From contig LUGL01000091.1 in NCBI GenBank assembly GCA_002796835.1, positions 1-38,316 on the forward strand: a stretch of DNA of 38,316 nt. The letters are read 5' to 3'. Position 1 is the first letter of the stretch. Each line of letters opens with the position of its first letter. This DNA comes from Elainella saxicola E1 (GTDB taxonomy: Bacteria; Cyanobacteriota; Cyanobacteriia; Elainellales; Elainellaceae). The notes below the pieces were generated by a model. It was not told the origin of the DNA. It did not search any database and worked only from the letters and a program-made list of their open reading frames with translations. The position numbers were made by a program, and so were the translations under genes. Of this stretch, positions 1-6,469 are shown piece by piece.

Positions 1-293
1 ACTTGTATTTGTCTAAAACTCAGGTAACAGACCTATCAGCTTTGAGCGGACTAACTCAGCTCACTTACTTGAATTTGTCTGAAACTCAGGTAACAGACCT
101 ATCAGCTTTGGGCGGACTAACTCAGCTCACTTACTTGGATTTGTCTGAAACTCAGGTAACAGACCTATCAGCTTTGAGCGGACTAACTCAGCTCACTCGA
201 CTACTTTTATCTACAACTCAGCCAACAGATGTGTCATGTCTAAAGCATTTACAAGCCCATCTCAGAATTTTCGGATTAGGATCACGGGATTAA
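1..293 (+). CDS. Leucine-rich-repeat protein, C-terminal part (5' end outside window)
   Basis: The reading frame enters from before base 1 and stops with TAA at 291-293, so only the C-terminal end is present. It encodes internalin-like 22-residue leucine-rich repeats with the pattern L-x-L-S-x-T-Q-V-T-D-L-S-A-L-x-G-L-T-Q-L-T-x. Three units are nearly identical, and a last degenerate unit is followed by a short polar tail. LRRs of this class form curved protein-binding surfaces, but the ligand cannot be told. At the DNA level the units are 66-bp direct repeats with only a few differences, which points to recent expansion or gene conversion. No membrane anchor or sorting signal is visible in the part present. 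The TTG at base 3 is probably internal and not the start. Confidence 0.75.
   Translation, partial: LYLSKTQVTDLSALSGLTQLTYLNLSETQVTDLSALGGLTQLTYLDLSETQVTDLSALSGLTQLTRLLLSTTQPTDVSCLKHLQAHLRIFGLGSRD
16..213 (+). repeat. Tandem 66-bp repeats encoding LRR units
   Basis: The word AAACTCAGGTAACAGACCTA recurs at 16, 82 and 148, exactly 66 bp apart (22 codons). The copies differ at only a few positions, for example AGCGGA versus GGCGGA. The repeats keep the reading frame of the LRR gene, so changes in copy number would lengthen or shorten the protein without breaking it. Confidence 0.9.
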
Positions 294-386
294 GCAATAG
301 GAATAACACTAAAATTAAAAACTTTAGCTGCCTGTGAATGGCGATTTATTAAGCTTTTTATAAAAACGAATATTCAACTGGTAAAA

Positions 387-401
387 ATATCTATGAGATA
401 T
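387..401. promoter_or_regulatory. Inverted repeat upstream of small antitoxin gene
   Basis: ATATCT-ATG-AGATAT is a perfect dyad with 6-bp arms and a 3-bp centre in AT-rich DNA, 65 bp before the ATG at 466. Antitoxin genes are often autorepressed through such palindromes. The assignment as operator is inference. Confidence 0.3.
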
Positions 402-465
402 ACATAAAAATATATTGATCGTGAAAAGCAAGAATAATATCATGAGCAATTAGATCGTCACACAA

Positions 466-678
466 ATGATTGAAAGAGTAAATAATTTATCAAACAATCT
501 TCAGCAACAAGCTCTTGCTCTTGTGCTTACTTTGCGAGAAGAGCATTTGCAAGCTTCTGGCAATGCCTGGGATGCACTAAGATCTCTCACTGGAACTGTG
601 GAAGCTCCTGTCGATTGGTCAACCGAACACGATCATTACCTCTACGGCACCCCCAAACATCAGGAACCTAAATTATGA
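466..678 (+). CDS. Putative antitoxin of a PIN-toxin pair (small protein)
   Basis: A 70-residue soluble acidic protein. Its C-terminal part, W-D-A-L-R-S-L-T-G-T-V-E-A-P followed by DWSTEHDHYLYGTP, resembles small cyanobacterial proteins usually encoded just upstream of PIN-domain toxins, where they act as antitoxins. That family memory is the only functional evidence. The stop codon overlaps an ATG (ATGA at 675-678), the layout expected for a coupled toxin, but the downstream toxin frame is destroyed and only a C-terminal scrap remains. No clear Shine-Dalgarno precedes the ATG. If the pairing is right, this is an orphan antitoxin. Confidence 0.5.
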   Translation: MIERVNNLSNNLQQQALALVLTLREEHLQASGNAWDALRSLTGTVEAPVDWSTEHDHYLYGTPKHQEPKL

Positions 679-732
679 TGGGCGCATTTCGTTCAGGCAG
701 GTTTTCGTGCTCTGATGCTAGATAGCCCATAG
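675..732 (+). pseudogene. Remnant of a PIN-type toxin gene (start overlap and C-terminal scrap)
   Basis: The ATG at 675 overlaps the antitoxin stop and opens a frame that ends after 16 codons. In another frame (679-732) the DNA encodes WAHFVQAGFRALMLDSP and a stop. This looks like the last helix and strand of a PIN toxin, where an HF-x-QAGF-x-x-L motif near the C-terminus is common. The simplest reading is that most of the toxin gene was deleted and the end was joined out of frame to the antitoxin. The identification rests on a short motif only. Confidence 0.35.
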
Positions 733-790
733 AAGAGGACGATCGCCCTTGCTACAATTCAGGTATCCCTAATCTTCAGAAGAGAAAATC

Positions 791-1021
791 ATGAAGCAAC
801 TTACCCGCATCACCATTAATCCAGAAGTGATGGGAGGCAAACCTTGCATTCGAGGAATGCGGGTTACTGTTGGCATGGTTCTAGGACTCATGGCATCCGG
901 GCATTCCACCGAGGAAATTTTGCAAGCCTATCCTTACCTGGAAGCCGAAGACTTAAGAGAATCATTAGCCTATGCCGCATGGCGAGTTGAGGAGATCGAG
1001 GTTCCCTTAAGCGCATCATGA
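791..1021 (+). CDS. DUF433 family antitoxin
   Basis: A 76-residue protein of the DUF433 family. The N-terminus has the typical ITINPEVMGGKPCIRGMRVTV signature (I-x-x-x-P-x-V-x-x-G-K-P-x-I-x-G-x-R), followed by a helix-turn-helix-like segment with GHSTEEILQAYPYLEAEDL. DUF433 proteins commonly form two-gene modules with DUF5615 (PIN-like) toxins. Here the stop overlaps the next ATG (ATGA at 1018-1021), as in intact modules. AAGAG lies about eight bases before the start. The partner toxin is truncated after 25 codons, so this antitoxin is probably an orphan. Confidence 0.85.
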   Translation: MKQLTRITINPEVMGGKPCIRGMRVTVGMVLGLMASGHSTEEILQAYPYLEAEDLRESLAYAAWRVEEIEVPLSAS

Positions 1022-1095
1022 AAATATTGATTGATATGAACCTCTCTCCACTTTGGGTCAATACATTCGCTAAGCACATGTTGGATGGTCCATGA
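1018..1095 (+). pseudogene. Truncated DUF5615 (PIN-like) toxin
   Basis: The frame encodes MKILIDMNLSPLW followed by VNTFAKHMLDGP and a TGA at 1093-1095. MKILIDxNLSPxW is the characteristic N-terminus of DUF5615 PIN-like toxins and contains the first catalytic aspartate (D6). Full-length members are roughly 110-130 residues, and here only 25 remain. The downstream DNA (1096-1200) shows no recognisable continuation in any frame, so this is a deletion and not a single frameshift. Start overlap with the DUF433 gene is retained. Confidence 0.65.
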
Positions 1096-1287
1096 AGTGA
1101 GAAATAGCGATCGCCCGAAAACCCACTAAAACGCATCTCCCGTCTAGAACGGCTGGTAGTAATTCTGGACACACCACCGCCCGTGCGATCGAATCAGTCA
1201 GGTTAAAATAAAACATGATTGACCACTCAAATCAGTCATGCCTTTTCTACTCTGCTGGGTCAACCTTGAGCACAAGGGAGGTTGCGA

Positions 1288-1851
1288 ATGGTTCAAGTGC
1301 CGCAAAAAACAATCACGCTAGAGGAGTTTCTCAAGTTACCAGAGACGAAACCCGCAAGCGAATATATTGATGGGCATGCCATTCAAAAACCAATGCCACA
1401 AGGGAAACACAGTACTATCCAGGGTGAGTTGATAACAGCCATCAACGCGGTGGTTAAAAAGCAACGAATTGCTCACGCTTTTCCAGAATTACGCTGTACC
1501 TTTGGTGGTCGATCGATTGTTCCTGATGTTGCTGTCTTTGCCTGGAATCGAATTCCGGTTGATGACAATGGCGACATTGCCAACGTCTTCCCAATTCACC
1601 CCGATTGGACGATCGAAATCTTGTCTCCAGACCAAAGCCCGACAAAAGTGACGGGGAGTATTCTGCATTGCCTAAAGCACGGATGTCAGATGGGCTGGCT
1701 GATTGATCCAGAGGAGAAGTCACTCCTCATTTACCCATCCGGACAACAACCTGAGTTTTTACAGGAATCCCACGAACTATTACCCGTTCCAACTTTAGCT
1801 AGCGATTTGCAATTAACGGTAGGAGAGATTTTTGGCTGGTTAAAGCTGTAA
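1288..1851 (+). CDS. Uma2 family (DUF820) putative restriction-endonuclease-like protein
   Basis: A 187-residue protein of the Uma2/DUF820 family, greatly expanded in cyanobacteria, with a PD-(D/E)XK nuclease fold. The family start T-L-E-E-F-L-x-L-P-E-T-K-P-A-S-E-Y-I-D-G is present (E25). The core shows VPDVAVF (D80) and WTIEILSPDQS (E110, Q116), the expected active-site residues. The ATG at 1288 is preferred over an in-frame TTG at 1282 because AAGGGAGG (1273-1280) sits at the right distance. It is a single gene with no partner. The biological substrate of Uma2 proteins is not established, and many copies lie in mobile regions. Confidence 0.85.
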   Translation: MVQVPQKTITLEEFLKLPETKPASEYIDGHAIQKPMPQGKHSTIQGELITAINAVVKKQRIAHAFPELRCTFGGRSIVPDVAVFAWNRIPVDDNGDIANVFPIHPDWTIEILSPDQSPTKVTGSILHCLKHGCQMGWLIDPEEKSLLIYPSGQQPEFLQESHELLPVPTLASDLQLTVGEIFGWLKL

Positions 1852-1896
1852 ATCTCATACACCTGCCTCATCTGGATAGAAATAGAATTGCTGTGG

Positions 1897-2892
1897 TTAC
1901 AAGGACTTTTGACTAGAAGAAACTCCCTGTTTCGAAAAACCCGTCAATTTCTGCGCTGCAAAATCCCAAAAAACGATCGATTCATCAGACGATCGCAAGA
2001 CCAACTGCGAATGGGCCTGGACTTCTCCAACTTCTGCACACACTAAATTCTGCCGTTGAAACTGGGATTGCACCGTGGCAGCCTGCTCTGGTCGAACGCT
2101 CAGCAAAAAGCCATAGCTGGGAAAGCTAATCAACCAGCGATCGAGCGATAGTTCAGTCGGGCAGGGAATGCGATCGAGATTGAGAACGGCACCGCAGCCA
2201 GAGGTTTCCAGCAGCATTAACAGCGTGCCGATGATGCCGCCCATGCTGATATCTTTGCCTGTGTCACACTGACCCGTTTCAGCCAGATAGGGCAAGATGG
2301 CTAGATTCTCGCGAAGCTGCATTGGATCGGCAGTTGTGGCCGCATCCCAAAACGGATATTTTGGATGAGGTTTACCGCGTAGATCGATCGCGACCAATAA
2401 CCGATCGCCCGGTCGCGCATTAAAACTGGTGATTAAATGGTTAGCTCGGCCCAGGATTGCTACCGACAGCGCATTGTAAGGACTATGGCAGTTGGTGTGG
2501 CCACCGACGATCGGCACATTAAACGCCTGAGCTGCGGCTTTCATACCGTCCCATAATAACTGCGTATCGGTTGTATTTTGGCTCCACAGGGCATCGACAA
2601 CGGCGATCGGTCGGCCTCCCATCGCATAAATATCGCTAACGTTCACCATAATGGCGGACCATCCGGCAAACCAGGGTTCCGTTTCGACCAGCAAAGGCCA
2701 CATTCCTTCTGCTGCCAGCAGCAAATAGCCCTCACTATCGGGAATTGCCGCACAGTCATCACCCAGCAAAATGTCACCCTTGGATAAAGTCGAAGCCACC
2801 CGCGATCCTAAGGTTTGCGAGGCAGTTTGAATGTCCTGCTTTTGCAGCCAGCTCAGCGATTGTTGAAGTTGGGCGGTCAGACTAGCCAACAT
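1897..2892 (-). CDS. nitF: Sll0787-family AIR synthase-related protein (Nit1C cluster, NitF)
   Basis: A 331-residue member of the PurM/AIR-synthase-like superfamily, in the Sll0787 family found only in Nit1C-type clusters. The ATP-binding N-terminal half shows GDDCAAIP (the DD motif that binds Mg-ATP) and MVNVSDIYAMGGRP. The middle shows VGGHTNCHSPYNALSVAILG. The C-terminal half carries KDISMGGIIGTLLMLLE. Relatives of this fold (PurM, ThiL, SelD, HypE) activate a substrate with ATP. The actual substrate here is unknown. Its start overlaps the nitE stop (TAATG), indicating translational coupling, and it is the last gene of the cluster. Confidence 0.85.
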   Translation of the reverse strand: MLASLTAQLQQSLSWLQKQDIQTASQTLGSRVASTLSKGDILLGDDCAAIPDSEGYLLLAAEGMWPLLVETEPWFAGWSAIMVNVSDIYAMGGRPIAVVDALWSQNTTDTQLLWDGMKAAAQAFNVPIVGGHTNCHSPYNALSVAILGRANHLITSFNARPGDRLLVAIDLRGKPHPKYPFWDAATTADPMQLRENLAILPYLAETGQCDTGKDISMGGIIGTLLMLLETSGCGAVLNLDRIPCPTELSLDRWLISFPSYGFLLSVRPEQAATVQSQFQRQNLVCAEVGEVQAHSQLVLRSSDESIVFWDFAAQKLTGFSKQGVSSSQKSL

Positions 2893-3404
2893 TAAGACGC
2901 CTCTCTGGTTTGGCGAAGAACAGGACGCAGTTCATTGCCTGCTGGATAAAAATTTAGATCCGCCTGCATCAAGTGGTGAGGCCGATCGCAAATCGTGATT
3001 TCTTCCAAAGATTCCCAGTGCAGCCGCTGAAAGAACCGCACATTTTGTAATTGAACGGTGGCCAGAAATCGATCGCAGCCCCAGGTATTGGCAGTCGTGA
3101 CAGCTTTGTAAATCAAGCCTTTGCCGATTTGCCAACCTTTGCGGTAATCCGGATGCGTGCCCAATCTGCCGCCATACCAGAGTCCAGGTTCCGACTCATA
3201 GATGCGAACGACACCTACGATCGGCTGAGTTGCCACAGTTTGATCGATCGCCACGATCGGATAGGCATATTGATCGATCTCATCCACATCAGAGGTGGGA
3301 AATAGCCCCTGTTCCTGACAAAAAATTAACTGCCGCAGATTAAAGTAAGCCTCGATTTCAGGGGCAGCAACCGCTAATTCAAAACGATACGGTCGATCGG
3401 TCAT
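2892..3404 (-). CDS. nitE: MSMEG_0567-type GNAT acetyltransferase (Nit1C cluster, NitE)
   Basis: A 170-residue N-acetyltransferase-fold protein of the family found in Nit1C clusters (Sll0786-like). It starts RPYRFELAVAAPEIEAYFNLRQ and continues IFCQEQGLF, followed by VGVVRIYE and GGRLGTHPDYRKGWQIGKGLI, a typical acetyl-CoA-binding motif A (R/Q-x-x-G-x-G/K). The ATG at 3404 is chosen because AGGAA lies upstream. A longer frame to 3452 would run into the nitD coding end. There are 13 bases between it and nitD, and its stop overlaps the nitF start. The acceptor molecule is unknown. Confidence 0.82.
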   Translation of the reverse strand: MTDRPYRFELAVAAPEIEAYFNLRQLIFCQEQGLFPTSDVDEIDQYAYPIVAIDQTVATQPIVGVVRIYESEPGLWYGGRLGTHPDYRKGWQIGKGLIYKAVTTANTWGCDRFLATVQLQNVRFFQRLHWESLEEITICDRPHHLMQADLNFYPAGNELRPVLRQTREAS

Positions 3405-3417
3405 CGTTGAATCATTC

Positions 3418-4527
3418 CTATTCAAAATTAGCAAGGGCTGAGCAGGCCCCACATTTGGCGCATCCTGCTTTGATCTCGGCAGAAGACATTCCCGATCGCT
3501 TCAACATTCCTCCTACTTTTTCATAGAGCGTAAACATGAATTCACTCTTCGGAGCGGGATGATTCGCCAGCGGTGTTCCCGTAATCGGTACGAAAGGTAC
3601 CACAAATGGATAGACTCCCATTTGAATCAATCGATCGCTCATATCCAACAGCGTTTCTAAGCTATCTCCTAGACCTGCTAGCAGATAGGTACTAACCTGT
3701 CCCCACCCAAACACCTGCACTGCGGCTTCAAATGCCTGGAAATAGTAATCTAGTGGCACAGAAGCCTTACCCGGCATGATTTTTGCCCGCACTTGTGGAT
3801 CTGCCGCTTCCAGATGCATTCCCAAACTGTCTACGCCTGCGGCCTTCATTCGATCGAACCAGATGAAATCGTCCGGCGGTTCGCATTGCGCTTGAATCGG
3901 CAAATCGACTTTGGCTTTAATCGCTTTCGCACATTCGGTTAAATAGGCCGAGCCGCGATCGCTGGTATTTGGTGTTCCCGTGGTCATCACCAAATGTTTC
4001 ACGCCGTCCAGCCGCACTGCTGCTTCTGCCACTTCAGCCAATTGAGCAGGTGTTTTGCGAGCAATGGTACGACCGGCTTCCAGCGATTGACCGATCGCAC
4101 AAAACTGACAGGATGTGGCGGCATCGTTATAGCGCATGCAGGTTTGCAGCACCGTGGTTGCCAACACATCGCGGCTGTGCAGCAGGGCAATTTTCCAATA
4201 GGGAATGCCGTCTGCTGTGCTTAGACTATAGAACTTGGGTTGTTCTGGAAAATGGATTTCTGAAATCGCTTCTCCATCCCGTTCCAATACTAAAGGTTCG
4301 ATCGGTGAATGCTCCAAAAGCGCAACCGACGAATTTCGAGTGACCGTATAGGGAGATTCAGCAGCAGAACTATTGAAAATGGGCACCATCACGGTCGTTC
4401 CTTCAATGATCACGGCTTTGTGATCGGATGGACCTGCGCCACCTTTTCGTCCAGAGGCTCCTTGCTCATCGGTAATCAACTTCAACCCGTGCGATTGAAG
4501 CTCGGTAATTAATTGCTGTTTATTCAT
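3418..4527 (-). CDS. nitD: MSMEG_0568-type radical SAM protein (Nit1C cluster, NitD)
   Basis: A 369-residue radical-SAM-family protein. The cluster-binding cysteines are C130, C140 and C143, spaced C-x9-C-x2-C and not the usual C-x3-C-x2-C. This wide spacing is read directly from the sequence. A C-terminal C356-x2-C359-x2-C362 group (GCAKCGACSALANFE) could bind a second iron-sulfur cluster. The central part shows MTTGTPN and other barrel strands. Members occur with the nitrilase and the GNAT protein in Nit1C clusters. The reaction is unknown. A 152-bp gap containing a 20-bp palindrome separates it from nitC. Confidence 0.85.
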   Translation of the reverse strand: MNKQQLITELQSHGLKLITDEQGASGRKGGAGPSDHKAVIIEGTTVMVPIFNSSAAESPYTVTRNSSVALLEHSPIEPLVLERDGEAISEIHFPEQPKFYSLSTADGIPYWKIALLHSRDVLATTVLQTCMRYNDAATSCQFCAIGQSLEAGRTIARKTPAQLAEVAEAAVRLDGVKHLVMTTGTPNTSDRGSAYLTECAKAIKAKVDLPIQAQCEPPDDFIWFDRMKAAGVDSLGMHLEAADPQVRAKIMPGKASVPLDYYFQAFEAAVQVFGWGQVSTYLLAGLGDSLETLLDMSDRLIQMGVYPFVVPFVPITGTPLANHPAPKSEFMFTLYEKVGGMLKRSGMSSAEIKAGCAKCGACSALANFE

Positions 4528-4618
4528 AGTGTAGGAGCATCGCTAATCTTGAGATCATGTCGCTGCCGAATTGACTGAAGCATCCTATCGAATTGCTTGG
4601 ATATTGCCGATTGGGTTG

Positions 4619-4638
4619 GGGCACAGCATGCTGTGCCC
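4619..4638. repeat. Perfect 20-bp palindrome between nitC and nitD
   Basis: GGGCACAGCATGCTGTGCCC is a perfect 20-bp palindrome in the 152-bp gap between two cluster genes. Similar GGCACAGCATGCTGTGCC elements are dispersed in intergenic DNA of many cyanobacteria, so this is probably a small repetitive palindromic element. Transcribed, it would form a hairpin between the two reading frames that could affect mRNA processing. No T-run follows, so it is not a classical terminator. Confidence 0.7.
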
Positions 4639-4679
4639 GTACAGGATATTGAATTTCGCGAGCGATTGAATTCCTGGCT

Positions 4680-5696
4680 CTAAGCATCGATCGCAAGTGG
4701 TGAATCAGGGAACGTTGGCAGCATTGCCGCATTCATTTTTTCAGCCTGATCGGCAGCATTCACACTCGAATCATTGATCAAGGTCCGGGCATCTCGATTG
4801 ATTTGAAGTTGCAGCAAATCTGGACGCGAGTAATGGCCGACTGAATCCATCATGCGTTTCCGCTTGGTGATCAGGGAAAAGTCCAGATCGGCGATCGCCA
4901 TTCCTTCGCCTTCCGTGATCGGGGGACAGAGGTGATTGCCTTCGGGACCAATAATGGCCGTATTACAACCGCCGCTCAAAACGCGCTGCAATTTCTCATC
5001 AGAGGTGATTTGCTGCACCTGTTCGGGCGATAACCATCCGGTGGAATTCACGACAAAACAGCCGGACTCCAGCGCATGGTGGCGAATCGTGACCTCAATT
5101 TGATCGGTAAAAATCTGGCCGACCAAAGAACCGGGAAATTGGGCGCAGTGAATTTGTTCATGCTGCGCCATTAATGCAAACCGGGCCAGCGGATTGTAAT
5201 GTTCCCAGCAGGCCAATGAGCCAACTTTACCGACTGCTGTATCTAACACTTTCAGTCCCGATCCATCCCCCTGCCCCCAAACCATGCGCTCATGATAGGT
5301 GGGCGTAATCTTGCGGCGTTTCAGCAACAATGTCCCATCTGCGTCAAAAATCAGCTGCGTGTTGTATAGCGATCCATTCTCCCGCTCATTCACCCCTAAG
5401 ACCACCACCATGCCATAGGAACGAGCCGCCCGACTGACCGCATCCGTAACTGGACCGGGCACTGTCACCGCTTCCTCATATAGCCGCATATGCTCTTTGC
5501 CCATCAAAACGGGCGGTTGCACAAACGAAAAATAGGGGTAATAGGGAATGAAGGTTTCTGGAAAAACAATCAGCTGCACACCTGACTGGGCCGCTTGAGC
5601 GATCGCCTGCAACACTTTTTCGGTGGTGCCATCGCGACTAAACAAAACGGGGCTAAGCTGGACTGCTGCTGCGCGAATGGTTCGTGAGTAATCCAT
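4680..5696 (-). CDS. nitC: Nit1 subfamily nitrilase (Nit1C cluster, NitC)
   Basis: A 338-residue carbon-nitrogen hydrolase. The catalytic triad is visible: E47 in [14 protein letters not shown]129 in [20 protein letters not shown], and C163 in [19 protein letters not shown]. These surrounding sequences are those of true nitrilases and differ from amidases. The enzyme hydrolyses a nitrile, R-CN, to acid and ammonia. In Nit1C clusters of other bacteria NitC is required for growth on cyanide as nitrogen source. Start at the ATG beginning [17 protein letters not shown]. It lies 95 bp downstream of nitB, and that gap holds a hairpin. Confidence 0.93.
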   Translation of the reverse strand: MDYSRTIRAAAVQLSPVLFSRDGTTEKVLQAIAQAAQSGVQLIVFPETFIPYYPYFSFVQPPVLMGKEHMRLYEEAVTVPGPVTDAVSRAARSYGMVVVLGVNERENGSLYNTQLIFDADGTLLLKRRKITPTYHERMVWGQGDGSGLKVLDTAVGKVGSLACWEHYNPLARFALMAQHEQIHCAQFPGSLVGQIFTDQIEVTIRHHALESGCFVVNSTGWLSPEQVQQITSDEKLQRVLSGGCNTAIIGPEGNHLCPPITEGEGMAIADLDFSLITKRKRMMDSVGHYSRPDLLQLQINRDARTLINDSSVNAADQAEKMNAAMLPTFPDSPLAIDA

Positions 5697-5714
5697 AAAT
5701 TTGATTCCTCAAAG

Positions 5715-5732
5715 TCCCCCAGAATTGGGGGA
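5715..5732. repeat. Hairpin-forming C/G-run element between nitB and nitC
   Basis: TCCCCCA-GAAT-TGGGGGA is a perfect 7-bp stem with a 4-base loop, followed by ATTTAGGGGG. This C-run/G-run sequence is a recognised type of dispersed intergenic repeat in cyanobacteria. It lies between two co-oriented genes and would fold in the transcript. It has no downstream T-run on the minus strand and so is not a typical terminator. Confidence 0.6.
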
Positions 5733-5791
5733 TTTAGGGGGCCAGAAAGACTATCGATCGATTCGTGAGATAGGTTTGGATAACTAAGAGA

Positions 5792-6274
5792 TTACAAAGT
5801 CCAGGTATCGAGAATGAATGCGCCATCTTTACGATGCAGCAAAATCAAATCCAACACATCTAAGGGATTAATGGGGCGAATGCCAGGAATCAGCGAAGGT
5901 TCACCATGGCCATAAAGCGCTTGCAGCGCAAAACGACAGGCATAGACCTTGCCCCCTTCAGCCATAAATTTGGTGATCTGATCATTGAAATTCTGGTGGC
6001 CAGGAAACGCAGAATCTCCAAGCTTGGGAAAACCGCGCTGCACACCCAGCGTCACACCCGGACCATAGAGCAGCACCGAGGTTTCAAAGCCTTTGCGCTG
6101 CAGACGGGTAGCTTGCAGCAAATTCACAAAACCGATCGATCCTTCAAACGCAACGGTATGGAAAGTGACGAGTGCCTTCTCACCCGGTTCCGCCTTGACA
6201 TCGGGAAATACTTTCTCTTCGTAGTCAACTAGAAAATCGCCAGTTTGATGAGCGGGAGCGGTTACTTCAGGCAT
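5792..6274 (-). CDS. nitB: Sll0783/MSMEG_0572-family nitrogen-starvation response protein (NitB)
   Basis: A 160-residue protein of the Sll0783/MSMEG_0572 family. It contains [18 protein letters not shown], then [20 protein letters not shown] and [13 protein letters not shown], and looks like a DsrE/DsrF-type fold. In Synechocystis, Sll0783 is strongly induced by nitrogen starvation and is needed for normal polyhydroxybutyrate accumulation. The biochemical role is unknown. The ATG has an excellent AAGGAG upstream. It is the first gene behind a perfect NtcA-type promoter (6300-6342), which fits nitrogen control seen directly in the sequence. nitC, nitD, nitE and nitF follow on the same strand. 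Confidence 0.88.
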   Translation of the reverse strand: MPEVTAPAHQTGDFLVDYEEKVFPDVKAEPGEKALVTFHTVAFEGSIGFVNLLQATRLQRKGFETSVLLYGPGVTLGVQRGFPKLGDSAFPGHQNFNDQITKFMAEGGKVYACRFALQALYGHGEPSLIPGIRPINPLDVLDLILLHRKDGAFILDTWTL

Positions 6275-6299
6275 GACTTTCTCCTTAAAACGTGTTGCA

Positions 6300-6342
6300 A
6301 GATTACGAGTTTGCAGAATGTAAAGTTTGTATCTCTGACTAC
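6300..6342 (-). promoter_or_regulatory. NtcA-activated promoter of nitB
   Basis: On the minus strand, GTAGTCAGAGATAC (6342-6329) is a perfect GTA-N8-TAC NtcA box. After 23 bases comes TAATCT (6305-6300), matching TA-N3-T, and the start codon follows 25 bases later. This is the classical class II arrangement, where NtcA replaces the -35 element. A start site near 6293 is expected. This is established consensus matched by direct reading; binding is not proven. Confidence 0.85.
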
Positions 6343-6395
6343 GGAATTGCGAAATCTAGCGATAAGCATAGGGGACAGCAGCGTAACCCAAAAAT

Positions 6396-6407
6396 GTCAA
6401 ATTTGAC
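6396..6407. promoter_or_regulatory. 12-bp palindrome upstream of nitB
   Basis: GTCAAATTTGAC is a perfect palindrome located 54 bp upstream of the NtcA box and 10 bp downstream of the lux-box-like dyad. It may be an operator for another regulator, but nothing identifies which one. Confidence 0.3.
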
Positions 6408-6417
6408 GGCTTGTCTT

Positions 6418-6437
6418 ACCTGACGATTTCGATAGGT
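6418..6437. promoter_or_regulatory. Lux-box-like dyad upstream of nitB
   Basis: ACCTGACGATTTCGATAGGT is a 20-bp element with ACCT and AGGT ends and 7 of 10 paired positions. It has the layout of classical LuxR-type operators. Its right half, TCGATAGGT followed by YGAGA, recurs upstream of nitH at 7852-7865. The LuxR-type regulator encoded at 7906-9330 is the obvious candidate to bind. Function is inferred. Confidence 0.45.
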
Positions 6438-6469
6438 TGAGAGATACAATATGAATTCTGTAGCGAATA

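Noticed and set aside
1170-1186. Sequence resembling the conserved 16S rRNA 3' region (ACACACC-ACCGCCCGT)
   Set aside because: The match is short and interrupted by three extra bases, and no other part of a 16S gene is near. Judged coincidental.
1096-1196. Possible protein remnant reading VVILDTPPPVRSNQSG
   Set aside because: The frame is only about 32 codons with no start or family match, so it was not called as a gene fragment.
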